Shown: positions 1-7,077, counted from the stretch's first letter. The stretch: 11,222 bases of DNA from Bacteroidota bacterium (GCA_002401055.1 NVRZ01000081.1:1-11222); one strand, 5' to 3'. Translations and numbers: made by a program. Notes: generated by a model not told the origin, from the letters alone.

Positions 1-177
1 TCTGTGTATATTTCGTCCTTTGCACCTATAACGGTCTTAAAAGGAAAAATCGCTGGCGGCATGAAAAATGGACATCTGCGCAACGGACTGGTTATGCTGC
101 AATTCACCATTTCGATTGGCCTTTATTCCTTATGTCTCCGCTTATTACGAAAATTACAAGGTTCCTGCTACAGGTAG
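1..177 (+). pseudogene. Fragment of an FtsX-type ABC transporter permease, open at the left edge
   Basis: The frame starting at base 1 is open from the left edge to a TAG at 175-177. Its first ~41 codons read SSFAPITVLKGKIAGG, then LRNGLVMLQFTISIGL. This is the pattern I know from large Bacteroidota MacB/FtsX-type permeases, where 'YPA.yLSSF.P..VLKGK' is followed by 'LRN.LVvfQFtISI' leading into a transmembrane helix. After about base 123 the translation no longer resembles a permease (YSLCLRLLRK then stop), while the neighbouring frame becomes a DUF5916 protein. Such permeases are inner-membrane proteins of about 800 residues that pair with an ATPase, so this is only a short internal piece with neither end. 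Recognition is from memory of the family; the fragment is short but the match is specific. Confidence 0.6.
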
Positions 178-1879
178 CAGCTCCGATGCCTATTCCTTAA
201 ATGGTGGCATGGATATCAAATATGGTATCAACGATGCCTTCACGCTGGACATGACTTTGATTCCCGATTTCGGACAGGTACAATCTGATAATCAGGTACT
301 GAATTTATCGCCCTTTGAAGTGCGATTTGATGAAAGGAGGCCTTTCTTTATGGAAGGGACCGAGCTCTTCAACAAAGGAGGTTTATTCTATTCCCGAAGG
401 ATTGGGGGCACTCCGGGAGGCTATTATGATGTCGAGGACCAACTCGAAAGTGGCGAGGCCATAATTGAGAACCCTAATGAGGTACAACTGATCAATTCCA
501 CCAAGGTATCAGGTAGAACAAAAGGGAATCTCGGAATCGGCGTATTAAATGCGGTAACTGCGAGGACCTTCGCTACAGTTAGAGATTCGTTGGGAGTAGA
601 CAGAGCGATTCTAACTGAACCAATGGTCAACTACAATGTATTTGTATTAGATCAGGCTCTAAAGAATAATTCTTCAATTGGCTTCATAAACACACATGTT
701 TTTAGAGAGGCTGCTAAGATGGATGCGAATGTTACGGGGGCGGAATTTAAATTGCGAAATAAAAAGAATAGTATCTCATTGGATGTGGGAGGTGCTTTGA
801 GTCAGAAATTCTACAACAATCCTGACAGCTTGGACCTCGGATTTAAATATGGCTTGAAATTGGCGAAAATTGGTGGCAATTTCCAATATGGAGTATGGTA
901 CTTCACCGAAAGCGATACTTATGATCCTAACGATCTGGGATTCCTATACAATAACAATTCGCTCGGAATGGGTGCTTTTTTAAGCTATAACGTTTACAAA
1001 CCCTATTGGAATATACTCAGGTCATGGTCTAATTTGAGTATCAGCTATGAGAGGCTATTCAAGCCCGATATTTTTTCTCAATTAGATCTTTCAACCAATG
1101 TAGGTGCAACTTTCAGAAATTTTATGACGGCTGGAATGTTCATGAGTTATCAGCCTATAGAAACCTATGACTACTTTGAACCCAGGGTCTGGGGAAGGCG
1201 TTACACCAATCCCACTGACTTCAATTTTGGCGGCTTCTTCTCTTCAGATTATCGCAAAAAGTTCGCACTGGATGGAAATGCAAATCTACGGACCTTTGAT
1301 GAATCCGGCCGCTACAACGTCAATGTTACCCTGGAACCCAGATTCAGGTTAAACGATCATCTATCCTTCAAATATGAAATTGAGTCATACAATTTCATTA
1401 ACGACATAGGGTATGCTACTATCGATAGCGTCGACAATATTATTTTTGGGAAGAGAGATTTGCTAACACTTATCAATGAGTTGGAAGCCGCCTATATATT
1501 CACCAACCGCATGGGATTGGGTTTGCGCGTAAGGCACTACTGGTCAACAGCTCAGTATAAAGACTTCTCCGTACTGGACCAAAGCGGTTATTTGACCGAT
1601 TCCGATTACTCGGGTATTGACACTTCGGGATACTCACTACACAATGTCAATTTTAATGCGTTCAATATAGATTTGGTTTATACTTGGGTTTTTGCACCAG
1701 GAAGCGAGATCAAAATAGTCTGGAAAAATTCAATTCTGCATAAGGGTTCCGAAATTGCAGATGACTATTTCAAAAACTTCGAAGCCTTGAGTGACTTGCC
1801 TCAAACCAATAGCTTTTCAATAAAAGTTCTCTACTATCTGGATTATTTGTCGCTAAGAAGAAAAAATAGAAACTCTTAG
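68..1879 (+). CDS. DUF5916 outer-membrane beta-barrel protein, N-terminus missing
   Basis: This is the C-terminal part of a DUF5916 family protein, whose members are usually more than 700 residues with an N-terminal carbohydrate-binding-like domain ahead of a predicted outer-membrane barrel. Family similarity starts near base 104 (SPFRLAFIPYVSAYYENY). The signature follows: IPDFGQVQSDN, then FDERRPFFMEGTELF and LFYSRRIGG at roughly residues 66-113. The rest is rich in alternating aromatic/polar strands and ends in FSIKVLYYLDYLSLRR, the usual barrel end. The ATG at 68 is only the first Met in frame. Residues 1-12 come from DNA that encodes a permease in another frame, so no genuine start or signal peptide is visible. 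The function of the family is unknown; a surface or transport role is inferred. The gene is convergent with paaJ. Confidence 0.8.
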   Translation: MDICATDWLCCNSPFRLAFIPYVSAYYENYKVPATGSSSDAYSLNGGMDIKYGINDAFTLDMTLIPDFGQVQSDNQVLNLSPFEVRFDERRPFFMEGTELFNKGGLFYSRRIGGTPGGYYDVEDQLESGEAIIENPNEVQLINSTKVSGRTKGNLGIGVLNAVTARTFATVRDSLGVDRAILTEPMVNYNVFVLDQALKNNSSIGFINTHVFREAAKMDANVTGAEFKLRNKKNSISLDVGGALSQKFYNNPDSLDLGFKYGLKLAKIGGNFQYGVWYFTESDTYDPNDLGFLYNNNSLGMGAFLSYNVYKPYWNILRSWSNLSISYERLFKPDIFSQLDLSTNVGATFRNFMTAGMFMSYQPIETYDYFEPRVWGRRYTNPTDFNFGGFFSSDYRKKFALDGNANLRTFDESGRYNVNVTLEPRFRLNDHLSFKYEIESYNFINDIGYATIDSVDNIIFGKRDLLTLINELEAAYIFTNRMGLGLRVRHYWSTAQYKDFSVLDQSGYLTDSDYSGIDTSGYSLHNVNFNAFNIDLVYTWVFAPGSEIKIVWKNSILHKGSEIADDYFKNFEALSDLPQTNSFSIKVLYYLDYLSLRRKNRNS

Positions 1880-1892
1880 AGGTTTTGTAAAT

Positions 1893-1911
1893 CTGAGCGC
1901 AGCGAAGAATC
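1893..1911 (+). repeat. Candidate dispersed 19-bp intergenic motif
   Basis: CTGAGCGCAGCGAAGAATC is a GC-rich word inside an AT-rich 110-bp gap between convergent genes. It resembles the 'CTGAGCGnAGnGAAGgATC' words I recall as short dispersed intergenic sequences in many Bacteroidota genomes. There is only one copy in this window, so its repeat status rests on memory. The rest of the gap (1880-1989) holds no gene and no convincing terminator. Confidence 0.3.
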
Positions 1912-1989
1912 TAATTTTTGGAGTTTGAGATTATTTGTCTCTCAGAATTACATCAAAATTGACTACGAATTTTAATGGTACGGTTGCGG

Positions 1990-3195
1990 CTAAACCTTTT
2001 CGATTACAGTAGCATACCCTTGCCCAAGTCCAATACACATAGTAACTAAGGCATATTTCTTGTTTTGCTCTTTTAGCTCTAATGCGGCAGTTTGAAGAAT
2101 TCGGCTACCGGACATGCCCAGTGGATGGCCCAGAGCTATTGCTCCGCCATTTGGATTGATTCTGGCATCGTCATCAGATAAACTCAGGTTTCTGGTTACG
2201 GCCAGGCTTTGCGCTGCAAATGCTTCATTGAGTTCTATAATGTCCATGTCATCCAATGATAATCCCGCTCGCTTTAAGGCTTTTTGAGAAGCTTCAACAG
2301 GTCCAATTCCCATTATTCGGGGTTCAACACCTACCACAGCCGAGGAAACGATTCTAGCTAAGGGTTGAAGGCTGTGTGTTTTCATGCCTTCTTCAGAGGC
2401 AATCAGCATTGCTGCAGCACCGTCATTTAGTCCAGAGGAGTTACCAGCGGTAACGGTCCCATCTTTTTTGAATGCTGGTTTCAACTTGGAAAGCACTTCA
2501 GTTGTCGTTGCACCCCGAATAAATTCATCCTGCTCAAATATGATCGGATCAGCCTTGCGTTGGGGGATTTCAACCGAAATAATCTCTTTTACGAATCTGC
2601 CCGCCTCCTGTGCGGCAGCAGCTTTTTCCTGCGACCAGGCAGCAAATTTGTCTTGATCCTCTCGGTTGATTTTATGCAACTCAGCTAGGTTTTCAGCAGT
2701 TTCACCCATAGCTTCTGTGCCATATAACTCTTCCATTTTAGGATTGATAAATCGCCAGCCGAAGCTACTGTCTTCCATCTTTGCGTTTCTACCATAAGGA
2801 GTAGAAGTTTTTGAAATTATCCAGGGTCCTCGTGTCATATTTTCAACGCCACCGGCGATATATATATCACCGTTACCCGTAGAAATTCCTCTGGCCGCAT
2901 GAATTACCGCCGACATACCCGAAGCGCAAAGCCTGTTAACGGTCTCTCCTGGCACTTGAAAAGGAAGTCCTGCCAATAACAAAGCCATCCGAGCCACATT
3001 TCTATTGTCTTCACCTGCCTGGTTGGCACAACCCATAATCACATCCTCAATAGCCATCGGGTCAAGAGAGGAATTTTTCTCAATTAATTTTTTCAAAACC
3101 AGTGCTGCTAGGTCATCAGTTCTAACCGAAGCCAATGAACCGCAAAAACTGCCGATCGGTGTTCGTACTGCTTCTACTATGTATGCTTCTTTCAT
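1990..3195 (-). CDS. paaJ: 3-oxoadipyl-CoA / 3-oxo-5,6-dehydrosuberyl-CoA thiolase PaaJ
   Basis: This degradative thiolase cleaves 3-oxo-5,6-dehydrosuberyl-CoA and 3-oxoadipyl-CoA with CoA, giving acetyl-CoA and finally succinyl-CoA in phenylacetate breakdown. At 401 residues it has the length of Escherichia coli PaaJ. Catalytic residues are visible: nucleophile Cys90 in NRLCASG, the NEAFAAQS loop, His357 in GGAIALGHPLGMSG, and Cys387 in MCIGLGQG. Segments CANQAGEDNRNVARMA, GWRFINP, AETAENLAELHKI.REDQD and NPNGGAIALGHPLG are close to PaaJ/PcaF rather than to acetoacetyl-CoA thiolases. Its ATG overlaps the paaI stop by 4 nt (ATGA), implying translational coupling. It is the last gene of the minus-strand series. 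PaaJ is preferred to PcaF because of the surrounding paa genes. Confidence 0.93.
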   Translation of the reverse strand: MKEAYIVEAVRTPIGSFCGSLASVRTDDLAALVLKKLIEKNSSLDPMAIEDVIMGCANQAGEDNRNVARMALLLAGLPFQVPGETVNRLCASGMSAVIHAARGISTGNGDIYIAGGVENMTRGPWIISKTSTPYGRNAKMEDSSFGWRFINPKMEELYGTEAMGETAENLAELHKINREDQDKFAAWSQEKAAAAQEAGRFVKEIISVEIPQRKADPIIFEQDEFIRGATTTEVLSKLKPAFKKDGTVTAGNSSGLNDGAAAMLIASEEGMKTHSLQPLARIVSSAVVGVEPRIMGIGPVEASQKALKRAGLSLDDMDIIELNEAFAAQSLAVTRNLSLSDDDARINPNGGAIALGHPLGMSGSRILQTAALELKEQNKKYALVTMCIGLGQGYATVIEKV

Positions 3196-3632
3196 TTTTT
3201 ATCTTGATTATCCGAAAACCACTCCTTACCAGTTCGGTATACTGTTCCTTTAAATAGGGCCACCATAACATGATCCTGATTGGATACTGTCACCTCATAG
3301 ATCCCAACCTTATTGCTCAAACTTAATTCTTTGGCTGTTGCAGTTAATACATCACCTTCCTTTACGGCTTTAATGTGGGAGATACCAGTTTCAATGGAAA
3401 CGCTTTTTATTCCGTGAGAATTAGAGGCAAAGGCCAGCGCACTATCCGCAAGGGAGTACGTGATGCCACCGTGCGCAATATCAAAACCGTTTAGCATTTC
3501 CTTGCGCACTGTCATTTTAAGAGTAGAAGTTCCTTCGCCGTCTTCTACACGTTCAATTCCCAGCCACTGGCTAAAGGGATCATTGTTGTACATCTTATCC
3601 ACTACTTTCGTAGCGAGATTTTTAGACTCCAT
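3192..3632 (-). CDS. paaI: Hotdog-fold phenylacetyl-CoA-type thioesterase PaaI
   Basis: PaaI hydrolyses hydroxyphenylacetyl-CoA and related dead-end thioesters, releasing CoA when the pathway stalls. The 146-residue protein is a single hotdog domain. It carries the family signature MLNG (Asn48), then HGG at 54-56 and SLADSALAFASNSHG with acidic Asp63, which lines up with the catalytic Asp of E. coli PaaI (SLADTAFAYACNSQG). The C-terminal strand VALFKGTVYRTG also fits. The ATG at 3632 has no Shine-Dalgarno sequence and lies directly against a 115-bp palindromic repeat. The 3' end overlaps paaJ by 4 nt. No exact TAnnTTTG box lies in the spacer upstream, so transcription may read through from further upstream, or a promoter may lie inside the repeat. 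Confidence 0.92.
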   Translation of the reverse strand: MESKNLATKVVDKMYNNDPFSQWLGIERVEDGEGTSTLKMTVRKEMLNGFDIAHGGITYSLADSALAFASNSHGIKSVSIETGISHIKAVKEGDVLTATAKELSLSNKVGIYEVTVSNQDHVMVALFKGTVYRTGKEWFSDNQDKK

Positions 3633-3747
3633 TGTTAAAATTTCTAATTATTCTAATTGCTCTAATTTCTAATCAAGGTCCAATTCCCAAAAACTAATGT
3701 CTACAAATAATTAGGTCAATTAGAAATTAGGTTAATTAGTAATTTAC
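3633..3747. repeat. AT-rich imperfect palindromic repeat, copy 1 (left of three-gene block)
   Basis: The spacer between paaI and the DUF2461 gene contains three copies of ATTTCTAAT or its complement (3640-3648, 3665-3673, 3719-3727). Its left half (3638-3673) is roughly complementary to its right half (3707-3745), so it could fold into a long hairpin. Read on plus, it shares three exact blocks in the same order with copy 2 read on minus: TAAAATTTCTAATT (3636-3649), CTCTAATTTCTAAT (3660-3673) and AATTAGGTCAATTAGA (3709-3724). The look is MITE-like or a palindromic intergenic repeat. It has no coding capacity. Confidence 0.75.
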
Positions 3748-4416
3748 CTAGCTATTCATCGCCTCATCAAAGAACTTCATCACCGGCTTTGCAAACTTAT
3801 ATTGTTCCATGATTTTGTCAAGTAACTTCGGATCTGTGACAATGCCCGGTTTGAACTTGGCAAAGAAGTAGAATGACTTATTAGCAATGAGTGGCTGCTT
3901 TTCAAAGGACTCCTGAAATTCAGGAGGAATGCGTTTGTGCTTCTCACCTAGAATTTCACTGAAATTCTCTTTGAAGTTTTTCTCGCTAGTCACCTTGTCA
4001 AAGCGGTTTAGGTTATCACCGATAAAGCTCCTTACACTGTGCAATTGATCTTTATCTAAGGCATGAGAACCAGAATAAAACCGTACATCTTCTGCACTCA
4101 TTTGCAGATAAACTCCAGGCGTGGATTTATCCTTTTTCCCTCCAGGAGAGATTAATGCAGATGCCTGAATCTTATAAGGTGTTTTATCTTTTCCAAAGCG
4201 TACATCTCTGTATATTCTAAATACGGATTCCTTAGCGGTCATATTTATCCGTTTGTCATCTTTGGCGATACGCGCAATTAAATCAGTAACAAATACTTCA
4301 AAGGGCTCCTTAACAGATTCCTCATAACGCTTTTTGTTAGCCGTGAACCAATCTCTGTTGTTGTTTCCTGCTAATTCTTTAAAGAAGTCGGTAAAGTCTT
4401 TCGTGAAATATGCCAT
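3748..4416 (-). CDS. DUF2461 family protein
   Basis: This is a single-domain DUF2461 (TIGR02453) protein of 222 residues, the normal family size. Family landmarks are FFKELAGNNNRDWFTANKKRYE near the N-terminus, FRIYRDVRFGKDKTPYK near the middle third, and GVYLQMSAEDVRFYSG after it. The C-terminus (KPVMKFFDEAM) is also typical. The function of the family is not established; no signal peptide or membrane segment is seen, so it is presumably cytosolic. I start it at the ATG ending at 4416 (MAYFTKDF), because the 15 residues gained from the upstream ATG at 4461 do not look like family sequence and the candidate -7 boxes at 4450-4466 would overlap that earlier start. It lies 82 nt downstream of the peroxiredoxin-like gene. 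Confidence 0.85.
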   Translation of the reverse strand: MAYFTKDFTDFFKELAGNNNRDWFTANKKRYEESVKEPFEVFVTDLIARIAKDDKRINMTAKESVFRIYRDVRFGKDKTPYKIQASALISPGGKKDKSTPGVYLQMSAEDVRFYSGSHALDKDQLHSVRSFIGDNLNRFDKVTSEKNFKENFSEILGEKHKRIPPEFQESFEKQPLIANKSFYFFAKFKPGIVTDPKLLDKIMEQYKFAKPVMKFFDEAMNS

Positions 4417-4449
4417 AATCAGTGTATTAATTAGCGAATGAGTGTATCC

Positions 4450-4466
4450 CAAATTTACCAAAAATA
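4450..4466 (-). promoter_or_regulatory. Candidate Bacteroidota -7 boxes for the DUF2461 gene
   Basis: On the minus strand TATTTTTG (4466-4459) and TAAATTTG (4457-4450) both match the Bacteroidota -7 consensus TAnnTTTG. They lie in the 82-nt gap after the peroxiredoxin-like gene and 34-50 nt before the chosen ATG. No good -33 TTTG is present at the usual distance, and the motif is easy to find by chance in AT-rich DNA. Confidence 0.35.
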
Positions 4467-4498
4467 AGATACACCTGTATCCTATTTGTAAGAGGGCT

Positions 4499-5032
4499 TT
4501 ATTTCAAAAAATCCTGAATCTGTCTCATTGGCACATGCTCGGTAATATCTGTTCCGTAGAAGGCCGTGTGAATGGTGTGATCCTCATTTATCAGGAAGTC
4601 AGCAGGGATTAAGGACCTACTGCCTTTTCCCACTTTAATAAAGTGGCCCTTGCTGAAAGCATGAAGTGCTTTTCCCCACTGCATGTACCCTTTGTATAAG
4701 CCAAGCGGGTTGCGTATGGTTACGCTGTATTGTTTGTACAAGGAGCGATCCAGATTGGGAATTAACGGAAAAGGCGGATTCAATTTGCCAATATTACTGT
4801 CAATATCCTCAGCGGGGGACTGAAAAATGGCGATTATGCTCAGTCCCTCCTTTTCCAGTTCAGGAAATTTTTTAATCAGTTCATGCATGCGCAAGTTACA
4901 GAACAGGCACTCCGCATATCGAAAAAAAGATATCATGAACTTCTTTCCTCGATAGTCGTCGGTAGACACATTATTTCCCATTGTATCAATGGAAGAGAAT
5001 GAAACTATATCGTCGCCGGCTTTTAACTTCAT
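4499..5032 (-). CDS. Peroxiredoxin-like (AhpC/TSA, thioredoxin-fold) protein with CxxC
   Basis: This 177-residue thioredoxin-fold protein belongs to the AhpC/TSA-like group often annotated 'peroxiredoxin-like family protein'. The N-terminus MKLKAGDDIVSFSSIDTMG is the usual redoxin entry, and GKKFMISFFRYAECLFCNLRMHEL places a redox-active Cys42-x-x-Cys45 pair at the end of the first core strand. The CxxC with 'NLR.HEL' resembles the cysteine homologues of selenoprotein L rather than a typical 2-Cys peroxiredoxin. A thiol-disulfide or peroxide-reducing role is inferred; the substrate is unknown. There is no signal peptide, so it is cytosolic. Its ATG overlaps the TANGO2/NRDE stop by 4 nt (ATGA), so the two genes are tightly coupled. 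Confidence 0.8.
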   Translation of the reverse strand: MKLKAGDDIVSFSSIDTMGNNVSTDDYRGKKFMISFFRYAECLFCNLRMHELIKKFPELEKEGLSIIAIFQSPAEDIDSNIGKLNPPFPLIPNLDRSLYKQYSVTIRNPLGLYKGYMQWGKALHAFSKGHFIKVGKGSRSLIPADFLINEDHTIHTAFYGTDITEHVPMRQIQDFLK

Positions 5033-5799
5033 GATACAATAAACTTGAATAAATTATTCGATTCAGGAACAAATGCTCTCTCCTCGAAATGAACTTTATT
5101 CTCTTTATCTATAAGTATAACAGTGCTTAGTCGCGTTCCATAATCCGGGGATCCAATAGATATTGGATTAATAAAAGCCGCAGAGAGAACACGCTCATAC
5201 TCAATACCGATTCCTGTATCTGGCAGTTCTTCATCTGGAGCAAGGTCAGTGTTGTGCAATATTTCAAACAACCGGTCTGGAACTATATCCTCAGATTCAT
5301 TTACAATTGTAGACAATGCTTCTTTACCAAGTTTAACCTTCGGCCAAGGCGTATCTAGTAGTGCATTGCTTAGTCCATGTATTCCTGGTTCAACATCACT
5401 TTCCTCTCCTCCTTTATTGGAATAATAAGTGAGCTGATCTGCATTCCCGAAAACCAGATTATATCCGTCATAGTCATTACTTGAATCCTCAAGCTTTTTG
5501 AGGTAGTCCGTTCTAGAAATGCTCTCATCCAAAAAATCTGTCACCAGTTTTCCCCTGGTTGAATTGTATTTTTCATTGACGGGAAGCTTTCGGTAATTGG
5601 TTAGTGCCGCAATTCTTCCAGATTTTGATATACCCATCCAGGTACCTCCACCTTCTAAATCTTTTCCAGCCAACACATCACTTTTATCCTCCCACCATTG
5701 GGCAGGTCGAGTCGGGCGTTTGTAAAACTCATCTCGGTTGGCAACTAGAATCAGCTTATATTTCGGATGGACATTATTGGCGAAGAGTATGAGACACAT
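5029..5799 (-). CDS. NRDE/TANGO2 family protein
   Basis: The 256-residue protein has the hallmarks of the NRDE (PF05742, TANGO2) family. It starts with MCLI, whose Cys2 could become an N-terminal nucleophile if Met1 is removed, as in Ntn-hydrolase-like folds. The name-giving Asn21-Arg22-Asp23-Glu24 follows in LVANRDEFYKRPT, then GGGTWMG and ALTNYR. Later GIHGLSNALLDTPWPKV and LSTVILID are family-typical. Eukaryotic TANGO2 is linked to acyl-CoA/CoA and haem homeostasis; no bacterial reaction is firmly established, so a link to CoA metabolism here is speculation. The gene is first of a three-gene block and its ATG is preceded by the second palindromic repeat, with no recognisable -7 box. It overlaps the peroxiredoxin-like gene by 4 nt. 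Confidence 0.88.
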   Translation of the reverse strand: MCLILFANNVHPKYKLILVANRDEFYKRPTRPAQWWEDKSDVLAGKDLEGGGTWMGISKSGRIAALTNYRKLPVNEKYNSTRGKLVTDFLDESISRTDYLKKLEDSSNDYDGYNLVFGNADQLTYYSNKGGEESDVEPGIHGLSNALLDTPWPKVKLGKEALSTIVNESEDIVPDRLFEILHNTDLAPDEELPDTGIGIEYERVLSAAFINPISIGSPDYGTRLSTVILIDKENKVHFEERAFVPESNNLFKFIVS

Positions 5800-5904
5800 G
5801 TAGGTAGAATTTCTAATGTCTAATTGACCTAATTTTTAAACGAGTATCTGGAAATTGCTTTGAGCTATTAGAAATTAGAGGAATTAGAAATTTTACTGGC
5901 ATTA
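5800..5904. repeat. AT-rich imperfect palindromic repeat, copy 2 (inverted relative to copy 1)
   Basis: The spacer between paaH and the TANGO2/NRDE gene holds three copies of ATTTCTAAT or its complement (5809-5817, 5867-5875, 5883-5891). Read on minus it aligns to copy 1 read on plus: TAAAATTTCTAATT (5895-5882), CTCTAATTTCTAAT (5880-5867) and AATTAGGTCAATTAGA (5834-5819) occur in the same order, with a ~12-nt deletion between the first two relative to copy 1. Its ends (GTAGAATTTCTAAT and, on the other strand, GTAAAATTTCTAAT) pair to make a hairpin with a ~50-nt loop. Confidence 0.75.
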
Positions 5905-7077
5905 TCAATCGTAGAACTTACTCCCCTTTTTTACCATTTTTCTGAGTAATGGACACGGTCTATACCGATCCTCCCCATATTCCGCCTGCAGCTCTTCCAG
6001 AGATTTCAGGCAGGTATCAATTCCGATTTCATCGGCCCAGGCTAGCAAACCCTTAGGGTAATTTACTCCCTTGGTCATGGCCAGATCAATATCCTCTTTC
6101 GTGGCTACGTGCAAATACAAAGCGTCGGCCGCCTCATTGATCAACATAGATACTATTCTATTCACGATATATTCTCCGAGTCCATCATTCCTGTCTGGAT
6201 CTAGGTTATTTGCATCTTCACCGTAGATGTAATATCCAATGCCCGTTTTTCTTCCAAGTCGATTGGCCTCTACCATACGTTTTTGTGTGAACGAAGGCTT
6301 GTAACGAGGATCAAAGAAGAACTCCTTGAAAATCGTGGCTGTAACTTCATAGTTGATGTCATTTCCAATAAAATCCATCAATTCAAAAGGGCCCATTTTA
6401 AATCCGCCTATTTCTTTCATTGCCCAGTCAATGGTCGGGACGTTAGCGAGATCTTCCTCTAGTATACGGATGGCTTCTCCGTAAAATGGCCTGGCAATTC
6501 GGTTGACTATAAATCCAGGTGTGTCTTGGGCAGAAACAGGCACCTTTCCCCAGGATTCTAAGGTTTCCTTCATTTTGGAGTTCAAGTCTGCGTCTGTTTG
6601 CACAGCAGATATGATCTCCACCAAAGGCATTAGCGGGGCCGGATTAAAGAAATGTATTCCGATTACACGTTCTGGCCTTTTGCAAGCTGCTGCGATGGAG
6701 GCAATAGAAAGCGAGGAGGTATTACTTGCTATGATGCATGTTTTGCTAACTACTGATTCAATCTCTTCAAAAACATTTTTTTTGATCTGTAAATTCTCAA
6801 CAATCGCCTCAATTACTAAATCACAAGATTTGAATTCATCAATGTCCTCTGCGTAGGTTATTCTACCCACGATTTCCTCAACGGACTCTTCCAGCTTACC
6901 TTTGTCATGTAATTTGGTCAGCATCTTGCCGATCAGTTCTTTAGCCTGATCTTGTACTTCTTTGTTTGAATCAAATAGAACAACATTATTGCCCGCTGTT
7001 GCCGCTACTTGCGCTATTCCAGAACCCATTGCGCCAGCGCCTACTATTCCTATTATTGATGCATTATTGCTTGCCAC
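5905..7077 (-). CDS. paaH: 3-hydroxyacyl-CoA dehydrogenase PaaH
   Basis: PaaH oxidises 3-hydroxyadipyl-CoA to 3-oxoadipyl-CoA with NAD in the lower phenylacetate pathway. The N-terminal Rossmann domain has IGIVGAGAMGSGIAQ, with Gly13-x-Gly15-x-x-Gly18. The catalytic set follows family spacing: Ser121 (SNTSSL), His142 and Glu154 (IHFFNPAPLMPLVE) and Asn192 (GFIVNRI). Two C-terminal 3HCDH-type helical regions follow (about 190-285 and 300-385). At 390 residues it is shorter than E. coli PaaH (475). The start is GTG, which directly follows the TAA of the ORF6N gene in the same frame; no other start codon precedes the NAD motif. It is followed by a palindromic repeat instead of another paa gene. 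Confidence 0.9.
   Translation of the reverse strand: MASNNASIIGIVGAGAMGSGIAQVAATAGNNVVLFDSNKEVQDQAKELIGKMLTKLHDKGKLEESVEEIVGRITYAEDIDEFKSCDLVIEAIVENLQIKKNVFEEIESVVSKTCIIASNTSSLSIASIAAACKRPERVIGIHFFNPAPLMPLVEIISAVQTDADLNSKMKETLESWGKVPVSAQDTPGFIVNRIARPFYGEAIRILEEDLANVPTIDWAMKEIGGFKMGPFELMDFIGNDINYEVTATIFKEFFFDPRYKPSFTQKRMVEANRLGRKTGIGYYIYGEDANNLDPDRNDGLGEYIVNRIVSMLINEAADALYLHVATKEDIDLAMTKGVNYPKGLLAWADEIGIDTCLKSLEELQAEYGEDRYRPCPLLRKMVKKGSKFYD

Larger units (their letters stand above)
3636..5895. mobile_element. Putative inserted block bracketed by inverted repeats
   Basis: The outermost shared word TAAAATTTCTAATT lies at 3636-3649 on plus and at 5882-5895 on minus, giving perfect 14-bp inverted ends around three genes unrelated to the paa pathway (DUF2461, peroxiredoxin-like, TANGO2/NRDE). 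Taking out this segment would leave the paaH stop and the paaI start separated by 12 nt, similar to the 9-15 nt gaps between other paa genes here. No transposase or integrase gene lies inside and I see no clear target-site duplication. Calling it mobile is therefore inference. Insertion by recombination between repeats, or two independent repeat insertions, are alternatives. Confidence 0.35.

Noticed and set aside
68..103. ATG at 68 as the genuine start of the DUF5916 protein
   Set aside because: The 12 codons after it are cysteine/tryptophan-rich and unlike a signal peptide, and the same DNA reads as a permease in frame 1. The family normally has hundreds of residues before this point.
1869..1946. 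Possible terminators between DUF5916 and paaJ
   Set aside because: A bulged 6-bp hairpin at the DUF5916 stop and a 7-bp hairpin at 1924-1946 (one G-U pair, 9-nt loop) are both AT-rich and lack a following T-run on either strand.
2384..2656. 90-codon open frame on plus, opposite paaJ
   Set aside because: It is the antisense of conserved thiolase sequence with low-complexity Ser/Ala translation and no family resemblance.
3633..3747. CRISPR-like array of short AT-rich repeats
   Set aside because: The repeated unit is only 9 nt, occurs in both orientations and has no regular spacers; it is a palindromic repeat, not a CRISPR.
4417..4461. Longer DUF2461 start at 4461
   Set aside because: The extra 15 residues do not look like family sequence, and candidate promoter boxes overlap that start.
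6503..6856. 117-codon open frame on plus, opposite paaH
   Set aside because: It is antisense to a well-conserved dehydrogenase and its translation has no recognisable domain; it is a shadow of paaH.
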